A DNA stretch of 64,000 nucleotides from Ga0074139 sp964515195 (GCA_964515195.1 CAZETK010000006.1:13238-77237); one strand, 5' to 3'; counted from the stretch's first letter, positions 33,769-42,126 are shown. Notes: generated by a model not told the origin, from the sequence alone. Program-made: numbers and translations.

Positions 33769-34626
33769 ATGCCTGAAAAACTAAAACTCCAAATTCAAGA
33801 ACTCGAGCAACAAGTTAAAAATTATGAGCGGCTACTGCGCCAGGCGAATGATAAACTTCTTCAACTGGCCAGCGAGATCGCTTCAGATTTGGACTGGGCC
33901 CTTAAAATTCAAAAGAAACTGGCTCCCACTCAGCTTCCTAATATCAAAGGGTTTGAGTTCAGCAGTAAGTTCATTCCGGGAACCCGCTTTGGAGGCGATT
34001 ATTTTGACATCTTTGAACACGAAGACCGTTGGCGGTTCGGGATTTTTATGTCCTCGTGTTCTGGTTACACGGTGTCTTCTGCCTTAATGGGATTGTTGAT
34101 TAAATTCTCGACCCAGGTCGAGGCGAAAAAAGGGCTAAAGCCTCACGACTTTCTGGAGCTGATGGCTTCCGAGCTGACTCCCAGTCTGAAAGAAGCAGAT
34201 CGAGCCAGCCTTTTTTATGCTGTTGTAGATCGCAAGACTCTTAATCTCGATTACTGTTCTGCGGGATTGATTTCTGTTTACCGACAACAGGCTCACCAGG
34301 AAAAACTAGAATTTATAGAACCTGTGGCCCCCGAGTTCACAGCGGATTACTCGACACCCTTTCAAACCCACTCCCTTAAACTTCAACCTCAGGATCGGCT
34401 GCTTCTTGCGTCCCCGGGACTGGTTCAGGTTCAGAATGAAAAAGGAGAGGCTTGGGGCGAAGAGCGACTTGTCGACGCATGGCGCTCAGCGGCCAAGCGG
34501 GGCGTTCATGAATTGAGAAACGAAATTTTATACCGACAGCAGAGTTTTCTTGATGGTCTTGAGCCCCTTCGGGATCAAAGTCTTATTGTCATAGAAGTCC
34601 AAGAGAAGATCATAAAACTGGCTTAG
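33769..34626 (+). CDS. SpoIIE/RsbU-type PP2C domain protein lacking catalytic acids
   Basis: 285 residues: a short N-terminal coiled coil (about 4-35), then a SpoIIE/RsbU-like domain. IQKKLAPTQLPNIKGFEFSSKFIPGTRFGGDYFDIFE is typical, with Asp77/Asp80 of the first metal motif. The second motif, normally ADVSGHG, is here MSSCSGYT (about 94-101); the third, normally TDGV, is SPGLV; the last, DDITL, is RDQSL. Two of the usual metal-binding aspartates are therefore missing, so phosphatase activity is doubtful. It may be a pseudo-phosphatase working by binding. It follows the split membrane gene by 10 bp. Confidence 0.8.
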   Translation: MPEKLKLQIQELEQQVKNYERLLRQANDKLLQLASEIASDLDWALKIQKKLAPTQLPNIKGFEFSSKFIPGTRFGGDYFDIFEHEDRWRFGIFMSSCSGYTVSSALMGLLIKFSTQVEAKKGLKPHDFLELMASELTPSLKEADRASLFYAVVDRKTLNLDYCSAGLISVYRQQAHQEKLEFIEPVAPEFTADYSTPFQTHSLKLQPQDRLLLASPGLVQVQNEKGEAWGEERLVDAWRSAAKRGVHELRNEILYRQQSFLDGLEPLRDQSLIVIEVQEKIIKLA

Positions 34627-34728
34627 TACGCTTTAACATTTATTTCTACTTCGCTAGTTGTCGGGCGCGGTGGTACGCCACAGCACCCACCTCTCCTGGC
34701 TCGTAGAAATAAATGTTAAAGTGTACTA
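34624..34728. repeat. 26-bp inverted repeat with 53-bp loop before gltA
   Basis: Arm 1 (34624-34649) begins TAGTACGCTTTAACATTT; arm 2 (34703-34728) is its reverse complement apart from one mismatch (GTGTACT against GCGTACT). The loop (34650-34702) is GC-rich and holds a small inner stem TGG-TACG-CCA. Arm 1 overlaps the stop codon of the SpoIIE-type gene. The arms are AT-rich with no trailing T tract, so it does not look like a standard terminator; it resembles a small palindromic insertion (MITE- or REP-like). No second copy was noticed in the window. Confidence 0.7.
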
Positions 34729-34804
34729 GGGTCTGTTAATTATGCTAATATAACCGCACATTATATCTTGAGTATTTTCTTTGAATTGGTGGAAAGGATA
34801 AAAG

Positions 34805-35932
34805 ATGGCAGCAGAAGTAAAAGTTTATGAAGGAGCCGTGGATAAAGGACTTGAAGGAGTTGTCGCTTGCACAACCGCCATTTCTTCCATCGTGGGGAAT
34901 ACTCTTAACTATCGTGGTTATACCATTGAAAACTTAGCTGAAAAAGCCACTTTTGAAGAAGTCGTTTACCTTCTTTGGAACGATAAAATGCCAAATGCGG
35001 ATGAGTTGAAAACATTCAAGTCACAACTAGCACAAGAAATGGAATTGTCTCCAGATTATATTAAAGTTCTTAAATCCCTACCGAATCGGAATGTTCACCC
35101 TATGGCTTGGTTAAGAACCGCTGTTTCTTTGATGGCCCATTGGGATGCGGATGCTAACGATATGTCTGACGAAGCCTTTAAGCGAAAAGCCCTTCGTTTA
35201 ACGGCTAAGATGGGTTCTGTTGTTTGCGCATTTGAAGCTATTCGTAACGGTCGCGAGCCCGTTACGCCTAAAAAAGACAAATCTGTGGCATGGAATTTTA
35301 TGTATATGCTCAAAGGCGAAGACCCTAATCCAGAGCATGTAAAGATTTTTGATACTTGCCTGATTTTGCATGCGGATCATGAGTTAAACTGTTCTGCCTT
35401 CGCCACTCGTGTGACCGCTTCTTCACTTTCTGATTTGCACTCAGCAATTGTATCTGCGATTGGCGCATTAAAGGGCCCCCTACATGGAGGCGCTAATGAG
35501 CAGGTCATGATCATGTTGAAACAGATTGGATCTGTTGAAAAAGCCCAGCAGTTCGTTAAGGATGCGCTTGCTGCCAAGTCTAAAGTCATGGGGATTGGAC
35601 ACCGGGTTTATAAAGACGGCGACCCCCGTGCCGCTATCTTAAGAAAAATGTCCGAAAAGATGACAAAAGAAGTGGGCGAGCCGCATTGGTATGAAATGTC
35701 TGCTTTGATTGACGATACTATGTACAAAGAAAAAGGCTTGATGCCCAATGTGGATTTCTACTCGGCGACTGTCTATTACTGCATGGGAATTCCCACTGAT
35801 ATATACACTCCGATTTTTGCCGTTTCCCGTGTTGCTGGCTGGTGTGCCCACGCACAAGAGCAGTATGCTAATAACCGAATTTACCGACCCCGTGGAAAAT
35901 GGGTGGGAAAAGAAGGCTTATCCCTTAAATAG
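34805..35932 (+). CDS. gltA: Citrate synthase
   Basis: Condenses acetyl-CoA with oxaloacetate. It is 375 residues, the short (about 370-380) prokaryotic type. Catalytic regions: LHADHELNCSAFATRV, LKGPLHGGANEQVM, GIGHRVYKDGDPRA with His, and NVDFYSATVYY with the catalytic Asp; CoA-binding arginine near IYRPRGKWVG. The N-terminus has the conserved GVVACTTAISSI and YRGYTIENLAEKATFEEVVYLLW. GGAAAGGAT precedes the ATG. Monocistronic: preceded by the inverted repeat and followed by two terminators. Confidence 0.97.
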   Translation: MAAEVKVYEGAVDKGLEGVVACTTAISSIVGNTLNYRGYTIENLAEKATFEEVVYLLWNDKMPNADELKTFKSQLAQEMELSPDYIKVLKSLPNRNVHPMAWLRTAVSLMAHWDADANDMSDEAFKRKALRLTAKMGSVVCAFEAIRNGREPVTPKKDKSVAWNFMYMLKGEDPNPEHVKIFDTCLILHADHELNCSAFATRVTASSLSDLHSAIVSAIGALKGPLHGGANEQVMIMLKQIGSVEKAQQFVKDALAAKSKVMGIGHRVYKDGDPRAAILRKMSEKMTKEVGEPHWYEMSALIDDTMYKEKGLMPNVDFYSATVYYCMGIPTDIYTPIFAVSRVAGWCAHAQEQYANNRIYRPRGKWVGKEGLSLK

Positions 35933-35977
35933 TAATTTTATCCGCAACGGTTAGAATTATACTCGTTTGAGACAAAG

Positions 35978-36002
35978 GGTGGACAAAGATCCACCTTTTT
36001 AT
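35978..36002 (+). terminator. Rho-independent terminator after gltA
   Basis: GGTGGA (35978-35983), loop CAAAGA, TCCACC (35990-35995), then TTTTTATTTT. A perfect 6-bp GC-rich stem with a T tract, 46 bp behind the citrate synthase stop. Confidence 0.88.
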
Positions 36003-36017
36003 TTTCGCTTTTAATCG

Positions 36018-36042
36018 GCCAGCCTTTCGGTTGGCTTTTTTT
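36018..36042 (+). terminator. Second rho-independent terminator after gltA
   Basis: GCCAGCC (36018-36024), loop TTTC, GGTTGGC (36029-36035; one G-T pair), followed by seven Ts. With the first terminator it forms a tandem block isolating gltA from the downstream motor-like genes. The remaining space to 36192 holds AAAAGGGGAT as ribosome site for the next gene; no clear promoter seen. Confidence 0.88.
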
Positions 36043-36192
36043 GTTATAAAGATCATCCACGCCATCTAGACTCTCGACTTGATATTGTTTACCAGTCCCA
36101 GATAGGTGCCTGGTAAGCAGGCTTCTGTACCTAGGTCCTGTGGAAAAAATTGACCATCTTTACGATAAGGAGACTGTAGAAAAGGGGATCGT

Positions 36193-37869
36193 ATGTCCTT
36201 CAATTACCATAAAGGCAAACATGGAGATGGGAACGATAGTTTTTGGACATCCTATTCCGATTTGTTTTTAGGAATGAGCGTTGTCTTTTTGCTGTTGTAT
36301 GTGACAGCCAGCTTAAGAACTGGAACTGACGGCGTGCACGCCAAAAGAGAAATCGAAGGTTTGCAACATAAAGTCGGTGAATTAGAGCGCCAACTATCTG
36401 TTTATCAAAGTAAGGAAGACAAAGCATCTGAATCTGCGAGTGAAACTGAAAAGCGCATGTACAATGAGCTTCTTGATAAACTTTCTCTTTTAAATGAAGA
36501 GGCCAAAGACGAGCGCTCGAAACTACAAAAGCGCGTTAAAAATCTTGCCGAAAAAGAACAAGCTTTGAACGAATATCAAAAGATGATCCGGGCTATCATC
36601 GGTGCCAACATGTATAAAAATGAAGTTATCGCAAGACGTGATACGTTCATCGAAAAACAAGATACAACAATTGATGAACAAAAAGCCGAAATCGATCAGC
36701 TTGAAACAGATGTGGCCGCCAAACAACAGCAAATCGCTGAAAATGAAAAGCAGATTGCGGATGCCAATACTCGTTTAGATCAAAGATTGGCTCAATTGAA
36801 GCAAGCCTATAGACAGAAAAAAATGACCGAGAAAGCTTATAAGGCGCAGATGGAGAAAGTGAAGGCCGATAGCGAGGCTCGCCTTAATCAACTTCATGCT
36901 GCCAATCAGGAATATCAGCGTGAGTTGGCAGATGCCGAAAACCAATTGGGGCAAGTTCGCAACGAACTCGCACAAACAGAAGGGCAACTTGAGGCCACTA
37001 AGGGCCAATTGGGTAAAACGTCTCAACAGCTGGCTCAAACTCGTGGAAAAGCCGTGGCGCTTGAAGGAGCTCTTGGTCAGGCGAAGGGTCAGATCGGGCA
37101 ACTTGCAGGCGAGTTAGGTCAAGCTAAAGGGAAGATCGGGCAACTTGCAGGTGAGTTAGGTCAAGCTAAAGGGAAGATCGGAAGCCTTGCCGGTGAACTG
37201 GGTCAAGCCCGTGGAGAAGTGGGTAAACTGTCAGGAAAACTGGGGCAGGCTGAAGGACAAATTGGCCAGTTAAAGGGAGACCTCGCCCGTGCCAAAGCAG
37301 AAGCTGATGCTCGCCGACAGATTTCAAAGAAAATTCAAGAAGGTTTTAAGAAAGCCGGAGTCAAGGCAGATGTAAACGAGAGAACCGGTGAAGTGGTTAT
37401 TAACTTCGGGGATGTCTATTTTGATAATGATTCGGCTAAGTTGAAGCCACAGATGAAAAAAGTTTTAGAAAAAGCCATGCCAGAATATTCAAAAGCCCTT
37501 TTTGCAGACGATAAGCTTCGAGACAAAATCACCTCTGTCGAGATCATTGGGTTTGCTTCGCCTACTTATCAAGGGAAGTACGTCGATCCCAAATCATTAG
37601 ATCCTAATGTCAGAAAAGCCGTCGATTACAATATGGATCTAAGTTACAAACGCGCCCGGGCCATTTTTCAACATATCTTTGATAGTGAACGTTTAAATTT
37701 CAATCACCAAAAGGACCTTTTGCCATTGATTAAAGTAACGGGGCGAAGTTTCTTAGCAGAGAAACTTTCAAAGTCGCGCAATCCGTCCAGCAAAAACTAC
37801 TGTGACGTGCATGATTGCCAAAAGGCTCAACGGGTTATTATTAAATTTAGTTTTGATGATAAAAAGTAA
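36193..37869 (+). CDS. MotB-like/OmpA-domain stator protein with long repeat-bearing coiled coil
   Basis: 558 residues. Residues 17-41 form one transmembrane helix, FWTSYSDLFLGMSVVFLLLYV, in which Asp23 takes the place of the ion-carrying Asp of MotB (W..sYaDl...l.fFv.l). Then comes about 340 residues of charged coiled coil, presumably periplasmic, with five 14-residue repeats (residues 294-363, consensus LGQAKGQIGQLAGE). The C-terminal 155 residues are an OmpA/MotB peptidoglycan-binding domain: NFGDVYFDNDSAKLKPQMKK, VEIIGFASPT, DLSYKRARAIFQH. The linker is far longer than in flagellar MotB. A MotA/ExbB-like gene follows after 13 bp. Predicted: an ion-conducting stator anchored to the wall at a distance. 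Not recognised as a named system. Confidence 0.82.
   Translation: MSFNYHKGKHGDGNDSFWTSYSDLFLGMSVVFLLLYVTASLRTGTDGVHAKREIEGLQHKVGELERQLSVYQSKEDKASESASETEKRMYNELLDKLSLLNEEAKDERSKLQKRVKNLAEKEQALNEYQKMIRAIIGANMYKNEVIARRDTFIEKQDTTIDEQKAEIDQLETDVAAKQQQIAENEKQIADANTRLDQRLAQLKQAYRQKKMTEKAYKAQMEKVKADSEARLNQLHAANQEYQRELADAENQLGQVRNELAQTEGQLEATKGQLGKTSQQLAQTRGKAVALEGALGQAKGQIGQLAGELGQAKGKIGQLAGELGQAKGKIGSLAGELGQARGEVGKLSGKLGQAEGQIGQLKGDLARAKAEADARRQISKKIQEGFKKAGVKADVNERTGEVVINFGDVYFDNDSAKLKPQMKKVLEKAMPEYSKALFADDKLRDKITSVEIIGFASPTYQGKYVDPKSLDPNVRKAVDYNMDLSYKRARAIFQHIFDSERLNFNHQKDLLPLIKVTGRSFLAEKLSKSRNPSSKNYCDVHDCQKAQRVIIKFSFDDKK
37072..37281 (+). repeat. Five tandem 42-bp coding repeats (14-residue units)
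   Basis: Units start at 37072, 37114, 37156, 37198 and 37240; the first three are nearly identical in DNA (GGTCAAGCTAAAGGGAAGAT recurs), the last two have drifted. Each encodes two heptads (LGQAKGQ-IGQLAGE), so copy-number change would lengthen or shorten the coiled coil in 2-nm steps without breaking the frame. A sixth, half unit (LARAKAEADA) follows. Confidence 0.92.
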
Positions 37870-37882
37870 TTAAGGAGACAAC

Positions 37883-38818
37883 ATGGAAAACATGTGGAAA
37901 ATGGGAGAATACTTCGTAGCAGCACTGCCATGGATTATGGGTATTTTCTTTATCATTGGATGTTTTTTCCGGTATTTTATCAATTATACCGTAAAGCGAC
38001 ACGAGTGGTTCTCTCGCGAATTTGAAAAGCGCGTTCACTACTTTATGGAATCTCAAGTTCCTGGAAGCGTAAAGAATGTTTCGTTCTACGGTCTGGCCAA
38101 GAAGATGCTGGAAAAGACCTATTATGAAATTTTTGAAATCAGGGAAAAGTACTCTCGTCGAAAATACGACCGGGTTATGCACTGGACTGACCGTGTCTTC
38201 TTAGTGAAGCAGGGCTGTGCATGGTTAGTGAAAGACATTCTAAAGCAGCTGAAGTTTTTAAAATGGACAAATGAAACTCCAAAATTGTTGCACATCACGA
38301 AAGCTACTTTTCATCATAACCCATGCTTCAATCGGGTCTTTGGTATCTTTCCGATGAACGTTGCCAACGACGTTGTGAGCGTAATGCCAGGCCTTTTCGT
38401 GGTAGCGGGGATTTTAGGTACCTTTATTGGAATTGCCAAGGGACTTCCAGAACTGGGCAGCATGAGTTTGAACGATGCCGATACATCAAGAGAGATCATG
38501 AATAAGTTTTTGAATGAGATCGGGTTTGCCATGCACTCATCCATCTTCGGAATCACATTTTCGTTAGGGATGCACTTATGGAACACTTATTTTTCACCTG
38601 AAAGAACCTATGTTTCTATGATAGATCGATTTGAAAGTGCATTGGATCTGCTTTGGTACCGATCGGATAATAATGATTATCCATCCCAAATCGGTGAATT
38701 TGATGAACACAAGGACCCGGCTGAGGCGATGGCGGAAGAAGCGATTCGTCTGGAGATAGAAAAAAATCCCCGTGGTCGTGAACTCGAGACGATCGTAAAA
38801 GATAAAAAGGTATCTTGA
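37883..38818 (+). CDS. MotA/TolQ/ExbB-like ion-channel membrane protein
   Basis: 311 residues. TM1 at about 11-33; a large cytoplasmic loop (34-165) with many basic and aromatic residues; TM2 at about 168-190 with VVSVMPGLFVVAGILGTFIGIAKGL, the MotA/TolQ/ExbB signature (GLLGTV.GI); TM3 at about 213-236 with EIGFAMHSSIFGITFSLGMHLW, matching the Ser/Thr-rich third helix of ExbB. The three-helix plan is closer to TolQ/ExbB than to four-helix MotA. A perfect AAGGAGA site precedes the ATG. It is flanked by the MotB-like gene (13 bp) and the FHA gene (TGATG overlap), so it is the likely pentameric stator core of a three-protein complex. Confidence 0.85.
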   Translation: MENMWKMGEYFVAALPWIMGIFFIIGCFFRYFINYTVKRHEWFSREFEKRVHYFMESQVPGSVKNVSFYGLAKKMLEKTYYEIFEIREKYSRRKYDRVMHWTDRVFLVKQGCAWLVKDILKQLKFLKWTNETPKLLHITKATFHHNPCFNRVFGIFPMNVANDVVSVMPGLFVVAGILGTFIGIAKGLPELGSMSLNDADTSREIMNKFLNEIGFAMHSSIFGITFSLGMHLWNTYFSPERTYVSMIDRFESALDLLWYRSDNNDYPSQIGEFDEHKDPAEAMAEEAIRLEIEKNPRGRELETIVKDKKVS

Positions 38819-41499
38819 TGGGCATACTGAAACTGTTCGAAGGCACAGGTGACTTGTACTGTGCCATTGCGACTATCAAGACTCCCGAAGGGTCTTTACA
38901 GAAAGTCGTGGATGGCGCAGCATTCAGCGTCGGGCGAGCTCCCGACTGTGTGCTTTCTATTCCTGAAGTTGGGATCAGCCGACTGCATATGCTGGTCACG
39001 ATTAAGCGTGGTGAAATTTACATCACGGATCAAGGATCTTCGAACGGAACCTTTCTTAATGGACAAAAAATTGAATCCAAGCGGTTGATCCGCGTAGCCC
39101 CGACTGATGAAATCAAACTTGGTAAGTCTGAGGTCATAATGCAACTCGGTTGCATTGAAAAGCATTTCAAGACTGACTACATCGCCGAAAGCTTGCTGCC
39201 AAACGAAGAAAAAGACAATTTGATGGGCCTCATAAAAGCCAGTCACCATAAGGCCCAGGAAATTGTCGGCATGGCTCAATCCCAAGCCGATCAGCTGGTC
39301 AACTTGTCCACAGAAAAGGCTCGTAATATAGAAAATCAAACATTGCTGATGCAAGAAGATATTCTGTCCAAAGCTCAAGTGGAAAGTCAGCAGATAATTT
39401 CTGATACAAAACGCAAATCAGCTCAAATGATTTTTGAAGCAGAAGAAAAAGCGCGAGAAGCCACCCATAATATTCATAAAGAAGCCGAGCAGAAACGTCA
39501 TCAAGCCGACGATTATTATAAGATTCGTACCCAAGAGGCTCAAAAGAAGGCTGATGAAATTATCGCTGAACACACGCGCATGGGGCAGGAACTAATCGAG
39601 GATCTTCACCGGACGACCGTGGAAAAGGCTGAAAACGAGGCCAAAGAAAAGCTGACTGATCTTTTTAAGCTTATCGATGAGAAGGCGCAGGAGCTAGACG
39701 CTCTTCAGGCGGATTGTGAAGATTACCAAAAAAATAAAAAGTCAGAACTTGATAAAGAAATTGCAGCCGAACGAGATGAATTTTATAAAAAGTTTGATTT
39801 TGAGAAACAAACGACTTTGGATGACCATCATAACCAGGTCGCCATGCTAGAGGCTGAATTCCTTCATAAGAAAAAAGAACTGGAAGAAGATGAATCCAAA
39901 CGCGTCCAGGATATTGAAAAGCGGATTCGTGGGTTAACCGAGCGTTTGGAATCCGAACACGCTGATAAACGGGCTCGGTTAGAGCGTGAATATGCTGATC
40001 GAACTGTCAGTATTGAAAAAGACTTTGCGACAAAGCAAAATCGTCTGGAAAACGATTTTCAATCCCGCCAGCGGGAATTGGCTGAGTCCTATGACAAAAA
40101 CCGCGAAGAAATGGAATCCCTTCTTAATAAGCAAAGGGAGAATCTGGAAAGAGAAGTCGAGCTACAAAGACAGAATTTGCTTCGGGTTCAGTCAGAACTG
40201 GAGCAGTACTCAAGCGATCATTTGGAGCTGAAATCCAAGGTGGCGGATTTGCAGAAGGCTGTTGATGGCCTTGAAAAAAGCGAGCAAGAAGTCATTAAAG
40301 CAATTCAAGACAGACGACAAGAGCTTCAATCCATAGAATCTGAACATGCGCGCGTCTCTGAGGATATTCAACACCGCGATCAGGAACTAAAATCACTTCA
40401 GCAATCCTATTCGGACCTTAAAAATAAATTTGAGCAAGAAGCCATTAGACTTCAGGATGAACAGGATCTTGAGGTAAAGAGATTAAAAGAGCAGATCCAA
40501 GACCTTCATAGACATCTTGAATCTGAAAAGAAAAGGATCAAGTCTGAAACGGATCTTGAAGTCCAGCAAAGTCGGGCTGAAGCCGCGAGACGCACTCAGG
40601 ATATAATGGAGCAGGAAAAAGCCAAGCTGGAGGAATACCGCTCTAAGGTCCTTCAAGAAAAGAAACAGCTGGATATTAATTTTGAAAAGACTAAAAAAGA
40701 GTTTGAAACCCAGACTCGTGAAATGATGGAAGTCGAGAAGCAAAAACTTGAAGATCATAAGCGAGACTTTTTATCTTTACTTAATCAACAGCGAAATGTG
40801 GTGATCAACGAGATTACAAAAGCTATTTTTAAAGTGAGCAAATCATCTGGAGCTGATTTTAGCGGAGAAATGATTGATGAGGCCGTAGGCGGAGTTTTTG
40901 ACTCTCATGTGGCCGAATTTTCTTTGACAACCCACACAAATAAAACTGTTGAGTCCAGCCGTGCATTGAAAGCCAAATGGTTGGGTTATGGCGTGGCGGC
41001 TACGCTAAGTTTTGTGTTAACATTTGTCTTTTTAATTCAGCCTCAAATCAACCGCAATGTGGCTGGCACCGAAGAAAATGCAAAAGCAGTTGCAGAAGCT
41101 ATGATTCGACCTAAGTTTGAAAGAGATTTGAGTTTAGAGCTTCATGTGGGCTATTTGGATTCCGTCTTGAAAACACAAAGGTATGCAGAAATATTCACTG
41201 ATCCAGAGCTTCAAAAGAAATGGACTGACTTTGCCATTTCCTATATGTACGAAACCTGGAGAGTTCCGGAAGAAAAAACGATCAACGTAGTGGCTATTTC
41301 CAGAACTCTGGTGACTTCACTGGAGCAGGAAGCAGCTGAAATGGACGCACAATTTGCGAAGGCTAAGATCGAAAAGTTAAAAGAAGTCGAGTCCGAAGCG
41401 ATCAAACGCATGGCAGATGCTTTGGGAACGGAAGTGAAGTACCAAGCCTTTAAGCGTAAAGAAAAAGAGTTTTTTGAGCAATATATCCTGAATCAGTAG
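38818..41499 (+). CDS. FHA-domain/long coiled-coil/single-TM protein of the motor-like locus
   Basis: 893 residues from ATG 38818 (TGATG with the previous stop, AAGG seven bases upstream). Residues 30-100 are a complete FHA phosphothreonine-binding domain: VGRAPDC (Gly39-Arg40), ISRLHM (Ser54, His57), DQGSSNGTFLNG (73-82). Residues about 130-690 are almost unbroken coiled coil, Glu/Lys/Gln-rich, first half resembling ATP-synthase b/DivIVA-like helices (KARNIENQTLLMQEDILSKA). One TM helix at about 723-743 (YGVAATLSFVLTFVFLIQPQ) is followed by a 150-residue, probably periplasmic, helical tail. So the FHA head is cytoplasmic and the tail is in reach of the MotB-like stalk. No known family with this architecture comes to mind. 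Confidence 0.84.
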   Translation: MGILKLFEGTGDLYCAIATIKTPEGSLQKVVDGAAFSVGRAPDCVLSIPEVGISRLHMLVTIKRGEIYITDQGSSNGTFLNGQKIESKRLIRVAPTDEIKLGKSEVIMQLGCIEKHFKTDYIAESLLPNEEKDNLMGLIKASHHKAQEIVGMAQSQADQLVNLSTEKARNIENQTLLMQEDILSKAQVESQQIISDTKRKSAQMIFEAEEKAREATHNIHKEAEQKRHQADDYYKIRTQEAQKKADEIIAEHTRMGQELIEDLHRTTVEKAENEAKEKLTDLFKLIDEKAQELDALQADCEDYQKNKKSELDKEIAAERDEFYKKFDFEKQTTLDDHHNQVAMLEAEFLHKKKELEEDESKRVQDIEKRIRGLTERLESEHADKRARLEREYADRTVSIEKDFATKQNRLENDFQSRQRELAESYDKNREEMESLLNKQRENLEREVELQRQNLLRVQSELEQYSSDHLELKSKVADLQKAVDGLEKSEQEVIKAIQDRRQELQSIESEHARVSEDIQHRDQELKSLQQSYSDLKNKFEQEAIRLQDEQDLEVKRLKEQIQDLHRHLESEKKRIKSETDLEVQQSRAEAARRTQDIMEQEKAKLEEYRSKVLQEKKQLDINFEKTKKEFETQTREMMEVEKQKLEDHKRDFLSLLNQQRNVVINEITKAIFKVSKSSGADFSGEMIDEAVGGVFDSHVAEFSLTTHTNKTVESSRALKAKWLGYGVAATLSFVLTFVFLIQPQINRNVAGTEENAKAVAEAMIRPKFERDLSLELHVGYLDSVLKTQRYAEIFTDPELQKKWTDFAISYMYETWRVPEEKTINVVAISRTLVTSLEQEAAEMDAQFAKAKIEKLKEVESEAIKRMADALGTEVKYQAFKRKEKEFFEQYILNQ

Positions 41500-41633
41500 T
41501 TCCACGATTTCTGTTCATGTTATGCCGAATCGAATGCCCACTTCTGACATATTTTTTCTTATCACGACCTGAGTCATCTAATATTGAATATCTCACATTT
41601 AGCCTGATAAGCTTTCGCTATAAGGAGCACATT

Positions 41634-42023
41634 ATGGCATCTATATTTACAAAAATTATTCAAGGCGAGTTGCCATCTTATAAAATTGCAGAAGATGAAT
41701 TGACTATCGCCTTTCTAGCTTTGGATCAGGTGAACCTGGGGCATACTCTGGTTGTCCCGAAAGTTGAGATTGATCATTGGTGGCAGGTGCCCGAGGAAGT
41801 CTATCATCAGGTGAATCTAAACGCACAAAAAATAGGAAAGGCGATCATGAAAGCCACTAATTGCCCTCGAGTTGGACAGATGGTGGCAGGATTCGAAGTG
41901 CCTCATTTTCACCTGCATTTAATTCCAGCGTGGAGCATTCCCGATCTGAATTTTGCTAGAGCCCGCCGCTATAGTGACGATGAGATGAGAAAGATTCAAA
42001 GTGAGATCACAAAAAATCTTTAA
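41634..42023 (+). CDS. HIT-family nucleotide-binding hydrolase
   Basis: 129 residues from ATG 41634, six bases behind AAGGAGC; a longer frame back to 41517 lacks a ribosome site. The histidine triad HxHxH is present in VPHFHLHLIPAW, with IFTKIIQGELPSYKIAEDE and AFLALDQVNLGHTLVVPK as the standard N-terminal half. HIT proteins of this Hint/HinT-like type hydrolyse nucleoside phosphoramidates or related AMP conjugates. It follows the motor-like locus by 134 bp and probably has its own promoter. Confidence 0.94.
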   Translation: MASIFTKIIQGELPSYKIAEDELTIAFLALDQVNLGHTLVVPKVEIDHWWQVPEEVYHQVNLNAQKIGKAIMKATNCPRVGQMVAGFEVPHFHLHLIPAWSIPDLNFARARRYSDDEMRKIQSEITKNL

Positions 42024-42058
42024 ATGAATCAGATTCAATTCTCTTATGGATTTATTTC

Positions 42059-42087
42059 TTGGGTATTTTGCCAATTTTCAGTATTCT
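42059..42087 (+). promoter_or_regulatory. Possible sigma-70 promoter for the 42.1-kb small RNA
   Basis: TTGGGT (42059-42064), a 17-bp spacer, TATTCT (42082-42087). The -35 matches TTGACA at 3/6 and the -10 matches TATAAT at 4/6 with ideal spacing. Predicted start near 42094, just at the first hairpin. Confidence 0.45.
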
Positions 42088-42126
42088 GTGTTCAGCCATT
42101 CTGATGGCTTGGAAGGAGGTGGTGCT

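Noticed and set aside
37072..37281. Regularly spaced repeats considered as CRISPR or satellite
   Set aside because: Repeats are contiguous, in frame and encode heptads; there are no spacers.
36193..41499. Zorya defence system as identity of the MotA/MotB-like locus
   Set aside because: No ZorC/ZorD/ZorE-type helicase or nuclease gene is nearby, the long coiled coil is not on the MotA-type protein, and an FHA protein is not part of known Zorya types.
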